From Natronomonas gomsonensis (GTDB lineage Archaea > Halobacteriota > Halobacteria > Halobacteriales > Haloarculaceae): DNA of 64,000 bases. The stretch spans positions 1,364,001 through 1,428,000 of the forward strand of contig NZ_JACAWU010000002.1 of assembly GCF_013391635.1 (NCBI RefSeq). Direction: 5' to 3'. Below are positions 26,719 through 34,401 of the stretch, one piece after another; within the stretch, counting starts at the first letter, position 1, and each line of letters begins with the position of its first letter. The translations under genes and the position numbers were made by a program. Under the pieces are notes generated by a model. It worked only from the letters and a program-made list of their open reading frames with translations. It was not told the origin of the DNA and made no database searches.

Positions 26719-26752
26719 GGTTTATATACGCGTGTCGGCGTAATTTATATAC
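26719..26752 (+). promoter_or_regulatory. Tandem TATA boxes upstream of dnaG
   Basis: Two nearly identical boxes, TTTATATAC at 26721-26729 and TTTATATAC at 26744-26752, lie 23 bases apart, 60-92 bases upstream of the dnaG ATG at 26813. They suggest two transcription starts, one just before and one just after the hairpin at 26753-26770. Confidence 0.55.
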
Positions 26753-26770
26753 CCATGAGTTCGCTCATGG
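26753..26770 (+). promoter_or_regulatory. Perfect hairpin with TTCG tetraloop in the dnaG leader
   Basis: A seven-base stem CCATGAG/CTCATGG encloses a TTCG loop, a very stable RNA tetraloop type. It directly follows the second TATA box and lies 43 bases before dnaG. It may be an operator palindrome or a leader-RNA hairpin that is present only in transcripts from the upstream promoter. Confidence 0.5.
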
Positions 26771-26812
26771 ATTCACCATCACCATCCACGCCCGGCGACG
26801 GGCAGTTCATCA

Positions 26813-28162
26813 ATGCAGGACACAGCCAAATATCTCGTTCACGCGGACATCACCGCCGACGGAGTGGTCGAGCGCTCCGACGTCGTGGGGGCGGTCTTCG
26901 GGCAGACCGAAGGCTTGCTTGGCGACGAACTCGACCTCCGGGAGTTACAGGACTCCTCGAAAGTCGGCCGCATCGACGTCGAAATAGACTCCCAGAACGG
27001 CCAGTCGTTCGGCCGCATCACCATCGCGACCAGCCTCGACCAGGTCGAGACGGCCATCCTCGGGGCGGCGCTGGAGACTATCGACCGCGTCGGCCCGTGT
27101 CGCTCGACCATCGAGGTCAGAAAAATCGAGGACGTCCGCGCCGCCAAGCGCCGGGAAGTGGTCGAGCGCGCGAAGGCGCTGTTCGGCGAGGCGTTCGACG
27201 ATACGGTCCGCTCCAGCCGTGACCTCGTCGAGGAGGTCCGAGAGGCCGTCCGCGTCGAGGACATCACCGAATACGAGGGCCTCCCGGCCGGCCCCCGCGT
27301 CGCCGACTCCGACGCCATCGTCGTCGTCGAGGGACGGGCCGACGTGCTCACGCTGCTCCGGTACGGCATCAAGAACGCCATCGCCGTCGAGGGGACGAAC
27401 GTCCCCGACGCAGTCGCCGAATTGACCGAATCGAAGACCGTCACCGTCTTCCTCGACGGCGACCGCGGCGGCGAACTCATCAGGAAGGAACTGTCGCAGG
27501 TCGGCGACATCGACTACGTTGCCTTCGCGCCGGAGGGCAAGTGCGTAGAGGACCTCGCGCGCCACGAAGTGATGGCCGCGCTTCGGGAGAAAGTCCCCCA
27601 CGAACAAGCCATCGAGGCTGCCGAAGCGGAGAGTCCCCCCGAGACACCGGGCGTCGAGTCGTCATCCTCAATCGAGCCGTCCGGTCCGACGAACAACGGA
27701 ACCGCCGCGGTCGACGCGTCGGCCGAAGCCTCCGCCGAGGAGCCGACGGCCGACACCGATGCGACGGCCGACACCGATGCGACGGCCGACATCGAGACGA
27801 CCGAACCCGAAGAATCCGAAGCGACGGCGACTGAAAGCGACGACGACAGCGACCCCGGAACGCTTCGCGGGCACGTCCGTGAAATCATCGGCGACGAGAG
27901 CGGCCGCGCCAGACTGCTGGATGCCGACTTTCGAGCGGTCGAGGAGTGCCCCGCGGCGGACGCCTTCGACTGTCTGGTCGACGCCGAGACGGTGCCCACC
28001 GCCGTCGTCGTCGACGGTGAACTGGACCAGCGGCTTCTCGACGTGGCCGCCCAGCGGGGCGTCGACCAGGTGGTCGCCGCCTCGACCGGCGAGTTCGTCA
28101 AACAGCCGACGAGCGTCCGGGTCAGAACCGCCGACGCGTTACTCGCCGCGAACGAGGCGTAG
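26813..28162 (+). CDS. dnaG: Archaeal DnaG primase / exosome component
   Basis: A 449-residue archaeal DnaG. A Toprim domain lies centrally, with the catalytic Glu in [17 protein letters not shown] and DxD in [12 protein letters not shown]. The N-terminal archaeal DnaG domain ([20 protein letters not shown]) is intact. In archaea this protein is also a stable poly(A)-binding subunit of the RNA exosome. Between the Toprim and the conserved C-terminus (from about residue 350, [18 protein letters not shown]) lies a long acidic linker with an 18-base tandem repeat. The 3' end overlaps the convergent GNAT gene by 24 bp. Confidence 0.95.
   Translation: MQDTAKYLVHADITADGVVERSDVVGAVFGQTEGLLGDELDLRELQDSSKVGRIDVEIDSQNGQSFGRITIATSLDQVETAILGAALETIDRVGPCRSTIEVRKIEDVRAAKRREVVERAKALFGEAFDDTVRSSRDLVEEVREAVRVEDITEYEGLPAGPRVADSDAIVVVEGRADVLTLLRYGIKNAIAVEGTNVPDAVAELTESKTVTVFLDGDRGGELIRKELSQVGDIDYVAFAPEGKCVEDLARHEVMAALREKVPHEQAIEAAEAESPPETPGVESSSSIEPSGPTNNGTAAVDASAEASAEEPTADTDATADTDATADIETTEPEESEATATESDDDSDPGTLRGHVREIIGDESGRARLLDADFRAVEECPAADAFDCLVDAETVPTAVVVDGELDQRLLDVAAQRGVDQVVAASTGEFVKQPTSVRVRTADALLAANEA
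27745..27790 (+). repeat. 18-bp tandem repeat in the dnaG acidic linker
   Basis: The unit GACGGCCGACACCGATGC occurs twice exactly (27745-27762 and 27763-27780) and a third time partially. It encodes the repeated TADTDA peptide. The array lies in the low-complexity acidic linker, where length variation would be tolerated. Confidence 0.7.
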
Positions 28163-28546
28163 TGCGTCCGTGCCGTCGGCGTAAAACGACGGCAATCGCT
28201 CTCTGACCGCGAACCCGATGGCGCGATAGAAGCGTTCGGCCCCCTCGTTTTCCGCCGGCGTCGTGACGACCGTTCGGTCGGCGCCCGACACCTCCGCGAT
28301 CGCATCGACCAGCGCTCGACCATATCCGTGTCGACGGAAATCGGCGGCGACGACCAACTCCGAGAGCGTCGTCTCCTCGCCGGGAAGTGCGATAGCGTAG
28401 CCGACGACGCTCCCCTCGTGGACGGCGACCCGGCCGACGAACGGGCCGTCGATGGCGGCGTCGATTAACTGTGAGTCGGCGTAGGAGAGATTCGACTGCA
28501 ACGACCGGACAGCCGATTCGTCGGCCGGGACTATCGGCCGAATCAC
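28139..28546 (-). CDS. GNAT-family acetyltransferase
   Basis: A 135-residue acetyl-CoA-dependent N-acetyltransferase. The core shows [25 protein letters not shown] with the acetyl-CoA pyrophosphate loop (RRHGYG), followed by [20 protein letters not shown], the usual motif-B helix. The start is a GTG at 28546 that overlaps the TGA of the upstream DUF92 gene (GTGA), so the two are probably translated in tandem. The N-terminal extension upstream is antisense-like Arg-rich noise. The substrate is unknown. Confidence 0.88.
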   Translation of the reverse strand: MIRPIVPADESAVRSLQSNLSYADSQLIDAAIDGPFVGRVAVHEGSVVGYAIALPGEETTLSELVVAADFRRHGYGRALVDAIAEVSGADRTVVTTPAENEGAERFYRAIGFAVRERLPSFYADGTDALRLVRGE

Positions 28547-29874
28547 AGGACCACGAGCCCCGCTGCCCCGGCGACCAGCCCCGCCGACAGCGTCGCCAGC
28601 AGATTGACGCTCTGGTTGTCGAGGCGACCGCCTTCGAGCGTCGCCCCGAGGATGCTGTCGACGGTCATGCCGACGAACCCGGCGGCGAGAATCGTCGCAG
28701 TACCGGGAACGCCGAGGCCGAAGAACAGCGCGCCGAGGCCGGCGATACAGCCGGAGCCGACGAGGCCGGCGACGACGCCCTGCCACGTGACGCCACCGTC
28801 GGTGCCCGCCTCAACGCGTTCGAACGTCGTGATAAGTCGCGGGTTGTCGAAGAGGCCGCCGAACTCACTGGAGAGGGTGTCGGCCAGCGCCGCGGCCACC
28901 GCGCCGGCGAAGGCAAACCGGAATACGGAGGCGTCCATGTTGACGTGGAGCGCGCCAGCGTAGGCGGCGACGGCGACCAACGCGACCGCCGAGTTCGCGA
29001 GGACGTTCCCGCTGTCGCGGGCGCCCTCGTTCTCCTGGGCGATGCCGCGTTCGAGTTTCTCGTCGTAGCGGTACTTCGAGGCGAGGCCGCCGACGCCGAA
29101 GAACGTCATGAGGAGGACGAACCAGCCGTAGCCCCCGAGGACGACGGCGAACAGCGCGAGCAACACCCCGGTGAGCATGCCGGTAATCGAGGCGGTTCCG
29201 AGTCCGTAGGCGAGGCCGCCGAGCAGGACGGTGAGTCCGAGCCCGACGGCGATTTGCGTCGACGACGTCGTCGCCTCCAGACCCAGTTCGAGCAGGAACC
29301 AGATGACGAGTCCCGTCGAGAGCAACACGAGCGAGTCGTCGCGAATGTGTAGCGCCGACCGGATGAGCGCCGCCAACAGCGCGCCGCTAGCCGCGAAGAA
29401 CGTCGCCAACGGGAGCGACGGCGTCGCGGCGCCGAGGGTACCGGCGAGGAAAATCGACCCGATGGCTCCGGCCATCCCCGAGACGACGAACGCCGAGACG
29501 AGGACGAACGGGTTCAGCAGACGGGTCGCGACGAGCATCTGTCCGAGGTTGCCAGTCGTGAGGACGAACACCGACGCGACGAACGCCGCCGTCGGCAACT
29601 CGAAACCGACGAGCAACACGGCGAGACCGGCGACCGCAAGGGCGAAGGAGGCGAGGCCGTACAGCCGGCCCTCCTTGCGGTCGCTGTCGCGGGCGAACAG
29701 TTCGAACAGCGGGCCTCGTGTCGATACCAGCGCCACGGCGGCGACGAACGCGAAGGGGGCGACGGTCGTGATGGCGGCGAGCCGACTGCTGGTGGCGCCG
29801 TCTAACACCGGAGCGATAAGCGACAGCGCTCCGACGAGGAAGTAGCCGCCGGCCCGACGTACGTCGCCAGTCAC
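28543..29874 (-). CDS. DUF92 family polytopic membrane protein
   Basis: A 443-residue protein with about 11-13 hydrophobic helices. The C-terminal part carries the DUF92 (TIGR00297/VTE6-like) signature: ALADTLSSEFGGLF near residue 340, then VEAGTDGGVTWQGVVAG and GFVGMTVDSILGATLEG. Plant VTE6 and FolK relatives are phytyl-phosphate or isoprenoid-phosphate kinases, so a role in isoprenoid phosphate metabolism is a reasonable inference. It also neighbours the cis-prenyltransferase genes. The N-terminal half is an additional membrane region. Confidence 0.85.
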   Translation of the reverse strand: MTGDVRRAGGYFLVGALSLIAPVLDGATSSRLAAITTVAPFAFVAAVALVSTRGPLFELFARDSDRKEGRLYGLASFALAVAGLAVLLVGFELPTAAFVASVFVLTTGNLGQMLVATRLLNPFVLVSAFVVSGMAGAIGSIFLAGTLGAATPSLPLATFFAASGALLAALIRSALHIRDDSLVLLSTGLVIWFLLELGLEATTSSTQIAVGLGLTVLLGGLAYGLGTASITGMLTGVLLALFAVVLGGYGWFVLLMTFFGVGGLASKYRYDEKLERGIAQENEGARDSGNVLANSAVALVAVAAYAGALHVNMDASVFRFAFAGAVAAALADTLSSEFGGLFDNPRLITTFERVEAGTDGGVTWQGVVAGLVGSGCIAGLGALFFGLGVPGTATILAAGFVGMTVDSILGATLEGGRLDNQSVNLLATLSAGLVAGAAGLVVL

Positions 29875-29956
29875 GCCCCGAGATTCCGCCGTCGCCCACT
29901 TAACCTTCCCGAAGGTGGACCGACACGTTCAGGCGCCTCGGCGAGAACACGCGGAC

Positions 29957-30565
29957 GTGGGACTGTACGACCGGTATCTCGCGACGCGAATCCGTCTCAG
30001 CGACGCGGCCGTTCCCGAGCGGGTCGCACTCGTCATCACCGAACACGACCTGCTCGAACGGGGCGCCTACGACACCCTCTCGGCGTTTCTGGAGTGGGCC
30101 TTCGAGACCGGCGTCGAGGAGGTGCTCATCTACGTGAGCGTCCTCGACAAGGCTGCCGTCCCGACGCTTCGGAACGCGCTCTCGGAGTTGGAGAGTCCGA
30201 GGACGGTCGCCGTCCGTGGCCCCGACGCCGACGACGCCGCCGACGCGCCCGTGCAAGTGTCCATCGGCCTCGGCGGCCGCGAGGAGTTCGCCGCCGCCGT
30301 CCGAAACATCGCCGAAGACGCCGCTGCCGGCGAGTTGGACCCCGAGGACATCGACGAGGCCGAAATCGAGCGCCATCTCGTCTTCCGGACGCCGCCGGAC
30401 CTCGTCATCAAGACCGGCGCCGAACGGCTCTCGGATTTCCTCATCTGGCAGTCCGTCTACTCCGAGTTGCACTTCACCGACGTGAACTGGCGTGACTTCC
30501 GGCGGCGGGACTTCCTGCGTGCTGTTCGGGAGTATCAGGAGCGGCAGAGACGATTTGGACGATGA
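29957..30565 (+). CDS. Degenerate cis-prenyltransferase homologue (NgBR-like subunit)
   Basis: A 202-residue member of the undecaprenyl-diphosphate-synthase family that lacks the catalytic DGNRR motif (the aligned segment is ALVITEHDLLERG) and the TFSTENF motif. The C-terminal half is well kept: DLVIKTGAERLSDFLIWQ, ELHFTDVNWRDF, and a terminal QRRFGR that forms an RxG motif. This is the pattern of the non-catalytic NgBR/Nus1 subunit. The start is the GTG at 29957 (VGLYDRYLATRI); an upstream GTG at 29915 adds unlikely residues. It faces the canonical uppS gene, tail to tail. Confidence 0.85.
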   Translation: MGLYDRYLATRIRLSDAAVPERVALVITEHDLLERGAYDTLSAFLEWAFETGVEEVLIYVSVLDKAAVPTLRNALSELESPRTVAVRGPDADDAADAPVQVSIGLGGREEFAAAVRNIAEDAAAGELDPEDIDEAEIERHLVFRTPPDLVIKTGAERLSDFLIWQSVYSELHFTDVNWRDFRRRDFLRAVREYQERQRRFGR

Positions 30566-30640
30566 AGGCAGCGAGTCTTCCAACCCTCGCGGCGCGAGCG
30601 AAGCGAGTGACGCGACGGGCCGAGCGGTGAGCGCGGCGGA
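30566..30640. repeat. GC-rich palindromic intergenic segment
   Basis: The gap between the two convergent cis-prenyltransferase genes contains short inverted repeats around GCGCGAGCGAAGCGAG (30588-30603) and GGCCGAGCGGTGAGC. The CGAGCGAAGCGAG core is the same as the loops in the repeat copy at 63.6 kb, so it may be a minimal relative of that family or a shared terminator-like palindrome. Confidence 0.4.
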
Positions 30641-30658
30641 CCGCCCGAAACACGTCGT

Positions 30659-31579
30659 TCACTCGACCGATGGGTCGGCCTCGCCGGCCTCCTCGATGTC
30701 GTCGAGTTCGCCATCGGGCAGCGAATCGCGGAACCGACCGATGACGCGGCGGGCCTCCTGGAGTTCTACGTCACCGACGGCGCGCAACAGCGCGGCCGCA
30801 CGCTGGGCGCGCGTCCGGCGCCACGACTCCTGTCTCGACTCGTAGGTCCGGACCGCACGCAGGAGGTCCACGCGGGAGAACTCCGGCCAGTATGGCGTAC
30901 AGAAGTAGACGGCCGCCTCGTTGCCGTTGGCGTGCCACGGCAGGAAGTTCGAGGTGCGCTCGTCGCCGCCGGTGCGGATGATGAGGTCGACCGCACGGGT
31001 GGGACGGGCGGTCATCCGGCGCTCGATTTCTTCGACGCAGACCGACTCGGGATCCAACTCGCCGGCGGCGGCTTCGCGAGCGATGTCGCGGGCCACCCCG
31101 AGCAGTTCCGCGCGGCCGCCGTAGGCCAAGGCGACGTTCAGGTACAGTTCGTCGTACTGTTCGGTCCGGGATTCGGCGTAGTCGACGGCCTCACGGACGC
31201 GCGGCGGGAGCCGCTCGACCTCGCCGATGGCGCGGATGCGGACCTCGCGGTCGTGGACCTCCTCGCGGTCGGCGAACGTTCGGAGTTTCTCGGTGATGAG
31301 GTCGAACAGCGCCTCGCGTTCCTCCGGCGGGCGCTCGAAGTTCTCCGTCGAGAACGTGTACAGCGTCAACTCCTCGACGCCGAGGTCCGCACACCACCGC
31401 AGCACGGACTCGGTTGTGTCGGCGCCCGCTCTGTGACCTTCGGTCTTCGCTTCGCCCTGCTTTTCGGCGTACCGACGGTTGCCGTCCTGAATGACCGCGA
31501 CGTGGGACGGGGCACCGGACACTTCTCGCTCCAAGACGCGCTCGTAGGCGGCTTCCAGGAGCCGACGGGGACCTCTCAT
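30659..31579 (-). CDS. uppS: Cis-polyprenyl diphosphate synthase (catalytic subunit)
   Basis: A 306-residue enzyme that extends allylic diphosphates with isopentenyl units in cis to make the dolichol-type glycan carrier. The catalytic HVAVIQDGNRRYAEKQG (Asp near residue 32), TLYTFSTENFERPPEE and DLIIRTGGDERTSNFLPW motifs are intact. The usual terminal RxG (RRFGG in bacterial UppS) is missing: the region reads YESRQESWRRTR, followed by about 40 extra residues. That gap is matched by the RxG in the neighbouring degenerate homologue. I chose the ATG at 31579 (MRGPRRLLEAAYERVL). Confidence 0.93.
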   Translation of the reverse strand: MRGPRRLLEAAYERVLEREVSGAPSHVAVIQDGNRRYAEKQGEAKTEGHRAGADTTESVLRWCADLGVEELTLYTFSTENFERPPEEREALFDLITEKLRTFADREEVHDREVRIRAIGEVERLPPRVREAVDYAESRTEQYDELYLNVALAYGGRAELLGVARDIAREAAAGELDPESVCVEEIERRMTARPTRAVDLIIRTGGDERTSNFLPWHANGNEAAVYFCTPYWPEFSRVDLLRAVRTYESRQESWRRTRAQRAAALLRAVGDVELQEARRVIGRFRDSLPDGELDDIEEAGEADPSVE

Positions 31580-31770
31580 CTGTCTGAGTCGAAGGCACCC
31601 AGGCAAATGAGTGTTGTTGGTCCGGCCGGCGCGCGCCGGCCGGCACAGACGACTCCGAGTGTCGGCACCCGGCAATAAACGGCCCGCCACAGACCGAACG
31701 ACCGAATTTACGGGCAGTTCAGGGCAAATCACCACCAAAAACAGTCGATTCACAATCATGTAGCCGCAGC

Positions 31771-31780
31771 CTTTTTATGC
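31771..31780 (+). promoter_or_regulatory. TATA-like box for the cold-shock gene
   Basis: CTTTTTATGC lies about 25 bases before the ATG at 31805, which would give a leaderless or nearly leaderless transcript. No cold-shock box-like long leader is present. Confidence 0.45.
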
Positions 31781-31804
31781 ACCCACGTCATCCCGTCAGT
31801 TGCA

Positions 31805-31999
31805 ATGGCGACTGGTACGGTTGACTTCTTCAACGACACTGGCGGCTACGGATTCATCGAAACTGACGACGCGGACGAAGACGTGTTCTTCCACATGGAG
31901 GACGTCGGCGGTCCTGACCTCGAGGAGGGGCAGGAAGTCGAGTTCGACATCGAGGAGGCCGAGAAGGGCCCGCGCGCGAAGAATCTGACCCGTCTGTAA
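31805..31999 (+). CDS. cspA: Cold-shock domain protein
   Basis: A 64-residue OB-fold RNA/DNA-binding protein. RNP1-like TGGYGFIETDD and RNP2-like DVFFHMEDV are present, with the family start ATGTVDFFND. The usual Lys/Phe surface is adapted to high salt by many Asp and Glu residues. It acts as an RNA chaperone in the cytoplasm. It stands alone between uppS (divergent) and the next hypothetical gene. Confidence 0.95.
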   Translation: MATGTVDFFNDTGGYGFIETDDADEDVFFHMEDVGGPDLEEGQEVEFDIEEAEKGPRAKNLTRL

Positions 32000-32094
32000 G
32001 ACGGCACACAGGCACAGCGTTTACGACTTCGGTGCGGTGCGGGCTTCGGCGCGGACCGTGACCTGTATTACCCTCGATAGCCTCTGCTTTCTCA

Positions 32095-32499
32095 ATGGCA
32101 GACGCTATCGACGACGACCTTTATCAGCGGACGAAGGCGCTGCTCGAACCCGGAGACATCCAACTGAACGGCGTCATCGTCCGGACCGAGTTGACCGGCG
32201 AGGAGGAGCCGACGCTCCATCAGGCCACCCTCGACATCGGCGACATCATCGCCGAAGCCGCCGGCATCGACCCAACGGACACCTTCGTCTACTCCGGCAA
32301 CGACGACGACCGCTTCGGCGTCAACCAACATCAGGGACTGACCCTCGAGGACGAGGAGTTCGTCTGGGAGTGCCAACAGCTCGTCCGCGACGGCACCTAC
32401 GACGTGGTGTTCTACTACGAGGCCGACGCCGACCAGACGGCCATCGTCGAGGGCGTCGAGGAACTCGGCTTCGATGCCACCGGCGTCGAGGGCGAGTAG
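32095..32499 (+). CDS. Conserved haloarchaeal protein (DUF5778-like)
   Basis: A 134-residue, very acidic soluble protein starting MADAIDDDLYQRTKALLEPG. It appears to be an alpha/beta protein with no Cys motif beyond single residues and no membrane segment. I recognise the pattern (GDIQLNGVIVRTEL ... VVFYYEADADQTAI) as a haloarchaea-specific family that I recall as DUF5778, from memory only. No function can be assigned. The gene has its own 95-base upstream gap after cspA. Confidence 0.72.
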   Translation: MADAIDDDLYQRTKALLEPGDIQLNGVIVRTELTGEEEPTLHQATLDIGDIIAEAAGIDPTDTFVYSGNDDDRFGVNQHQGLTLEDEEFVWECQQLVRDGTYDVVFYYEADADQTAIVEGVEELGFDATGVEGE

Positions 32500-32571
32500 G
32501 CGAGCGTCGGAAAACCGGCGAAGGAATGCGCCGAACACGGGTCTCAAGCGTCCGGCCGCCCAAGGACGTGT

Positions 32572-33492
32572 ATGAGCCAGCCGGCACTCCGACGGGACGG
32601 ACGGGACGAGTGGACCGACGAACGTGGCTGGAGCCACCGAATCGCGGACGTCAGCAGCGTCGACCTCCACTACGTCACCGTGGGCGACCCCGAGGCCCCA
32701 GCGGTCGTCTTACTTCACGGGTTTCCGGAGTGCTGGTGGGCGTGGCGGCGACACGTCGAGCGCCTCGCCGAGTCGTTCCACGTCGTCGTTCCCGACCTGC
32801 GCGGCTACAATCGCTCGGAGAAGCCCCACGAAGTCCGACAGTACCGACTCGAAGCAGTAACCGAGGACGTGGCGGGACTGATACGGACGACCGGCCACGA
32901 GACGGCCCACGTCGTCGGCCACGACTGGGGCGGCGTCGTCGCCTTCGGGACCGCCCTCCAGCGACCCGAGGTCCTCGACCGACTGGTCGTCCTCAACGCA
33001 CCCTATCCCGGGGCCTTCGAGGGGCAGTTCACGCTCAGGCAGGCGCTTCGGTCGTGGTACGCCGGCTTCTTCCAGTTACCCGCGATTCCCGAGCGGTTGC
33101 TTTCGGCCAACGACTTCGCGTTGCTCGAACGACTGTTCCGTGAGGACCCGGTCGTTCCGGACGCCTACACAGAGGAGGATATCGCGACGTACCGGAGGGC
33201 GTGGCGCCGGGAGGGTGCGATTCGGGCGATGCTCGATTACTACCGGGCGTTCGGCCGGGAGAACGTCCAGCGACTGTGGCGAAACCGGTGGGATGCCGGC
33301 CGACGCGTCGGCGCCGAGACGCTACTGCTGTGGGGCGAACGCGACCGCGCACTCGGCGGGCACATCCCCAACGTCATCCAGCGAGAACTCGACGACGTGA
33401 CGGTCGAACACTATCCGGAGGCGAGTCACTGGCTCCACGCCGAGTACCCCGAGCGGACGGGCGCCGACATCGAGGCGTTCATTTCCCGATGA
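32572..33492 (+). CDS. Alpha/beta hydrolase, epoxide-hydrolase-like
   Basis: A 306-residue alpha/beta hydrolase. The oxyanion motif LLHGFPECWWAWRRH and the nucleophile elbow VVGHDWGGVVAF have Asp, not Ser, as nucleophile, which is the pattern of epoxide hydrolases and haloalkane dehalogenases. The acid is in LLWGERDRAL and the His in PEASHWLHAEYPE. The HGFPE signature favours an epoxide hydrolase. The natural substrate is unknown. The 3' end overlaps a convergent hypothetical gene by 14 bp. Confidence 0.9.
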   Translation: MSQPALRRDGRDEWTDERGWSHRIADVSSVDLHYVTVGDPEAPAVVLLHGFPECWWAWRRHVERLAESFHVVVPDLRGYNRSEKPHEVRQYRLEAVTEDVAGLIRTTGHETAHVVGHDWGGVVAFGTALQRPEVLDRLVVLNAPYPGAFEGQFTLRQALRSWYAGFFQLPAIPERLLSANDFALLERLFREDPVVPDAYTEEDIATYRRAWRREGAIRAMLDYYRAFGRENVQRLWRNRWDAGRRVGAETLLLWGERDRALGGHIPNVIQRELDDVTVEHYPEASHWLHAEYPERTGADIEAFISR

Positions 33493-33835
33493 CGACGGCC
33501 TCCCGCACCTCCAGTGCTGTCTCGAACTCTTGACGGCGGTCGAGGTCGTCACCGAGTCGTTTCAGGTGTTCGGCGTGAGCGCGGCGAATCGCCTTCCACT
33601 CGCGGTCGGTGAGGTCCAACGCCTCGCCCACATCCGCCCAGTGGCCCTCGCTTGTGAGGAAGACAGCCGTCGATTCGTCCTCGTGGACGCATTCGTAGCG
33701 TCGGCCGTAGTCGGGGAGTCGAGCCCCGAGGTGCGTTTGGGCGCGGTCGACGAGGTCTGGGAGCGCTTCACCGGAGACGGAGGCTTTCGCGGCCGCGACG
33801 ACGAGGGCGTTGCCCTGTAGCGGACCGCCCGCCAT
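33479..33835 (-). CDS. Hypothetical protein, last gene of the SAMP3-like operon
   Basis: A 118-residue soluble protein (MAGGPLQGNALVVAAAKASV ... YECVHEDESTAVFLTSEGHW ... KAIRRAHAEHLKRLG). I do not recognise the family. The start codon touches the TAG of the preceding gene (0-base spacing), so it is almost certainly translated from the same mRNA as the SAMP3-like gene two positions upstream. Its job may relate to ubiquitin-like modification or molybdopterin synthesis, but that rests only on position. Confidence 0.72.
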   Translation of the reverse strand: MAGGPLQGNALVVAAAKASVSGEALPDLVDRAQTHLGARLPDYGRRYECVHEDESTAVFLTSEGHWADVGEALDLTDREWKAIRRAHAEHLKRLGDDLDRRQEFETALEVREAVVIGK

Positions 33836-34096
33836 CTATCCACCCGCACGAATCGCCTTGCGGGCGAAGTCCTCGATGAGCGGTTCCAGCGTCTCGTCGT
33901 CACCTTCGAAGTCGACGGTCACTTCGGTCAGCGTTATCGATCCGACGACGTCGACTTTCTCCTCGGAGAGGTCGGCGTGCCAGCCGTCGCCCTCGATGCG
34001 GTCACCGCTCTCGTCGGTTCGGGCGCCCCCGAGGTTCTCCAGATAGTTCGCGGCCAACCGCTTCGAGATGCCGCGGAACTGCCGTGTCTCCTGCAT
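33836..34096 (-). CDS. Small protein ending in Ala-Gly-Gly, next to SAMP3-like gene
   Basis: An 86-residue protein with a basic/aromatic start (MQETRQFRGISKRLAANYLE), a beta-rich middle (DVVGSITLTEVTVDFEGDD) and a helical end (IEDFARKAIRAGG). It is reminiscent, from memory, of the C-terminal domain of Thermus MoaD-related proteins (DUF1952 type). The last three residues AGG match those of the SAMP3-like protein encoded just upstream. ATG at 34096 directly follows the TAG of that gene and TAG directly precedes the next ATG, which indicates tight translational coupling. Confidence 0.78.
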   Translation of the reverse strand: MQETRQFRGISKRLAANYLENLGGARTDESGDRIEGDGWHADLSEEKVDVVGSITLTEVTVDFEGDDETLEPLIEDFARKAIRAGG

Positions 34097-34378
34097 CTAT
34101 CCACCCGCCACTGGCGGAAAGACGCTCAGCCGGTCGCCGTCGTCCAATTCCGTCTCGGTGCCGTCGATGTGAACCACCTCGCGGCCGTTCTTCAGGATGC
34201 TCAACTGTGGCTGGATGTCGCCGTCGTCGTCGAGGATTTCGCCGACGAGTTCCGGCCACTCCGATTCGATTGCCGCGAGCACGTCGCCGACCGTGGCGTC
34301 GTCGTCGTACTCCCGTTCGACGACTTTCTGACCAACCGCCTTCCGGAACGTCGCGAAGAACCGCAACTCGATGTTCAT
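34097..34378 (-). CDS. SAMP3-like ubiquitin-like protein / MoaD family
   Basis: A 93-residue beta-grasp protein ending VFPPVAGG, the free C-terminal diglycine used for adenylation by an E1-like UbaA and for isopeptide or thiocarboxylate chemistry. Length and gene context resemble Haloferax SAMP3, which modifies MoaE. It therefore could act in protein sampylation and in molybdopterin synthase. Start: ATG at 34378 (MNIELRFFATF) gives the normal beta-1 strand. An ATG at 34405 would overlap the preceding stop (ATGA) and is a real alternative. Confidence 0.88.
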   Translation of the reverse strand: MNIELRFFATFRKAVGQKVVEREYDDDATVGDVLAAIESEWPELVGEILDDDGDIQPQLSILKNGREVVHIDGTETELDDGDRLSVFPPVAGG

Positions 34379-34401
34379 GCCTCGCCGTTGGTCCGTCTCA
34401 C

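Noticed and set aside
26755-27222. Open frame starting [10 protein letters not shown] upstream of and overlapping dnaG
   Set aside because: Its ATG lies within the perfect hairpin and the frame runs out of phase through dnaG; the protein becomes Arg-rich noise.
29915-29956. Upstream GTG start for the degenerate cis-prenyltransferase
   Set aside because: The additional residues (MDRHVQAPRREHAD) do not resemble the family; GTG at 29957 gives the usual GLYDRYLATRIR start.
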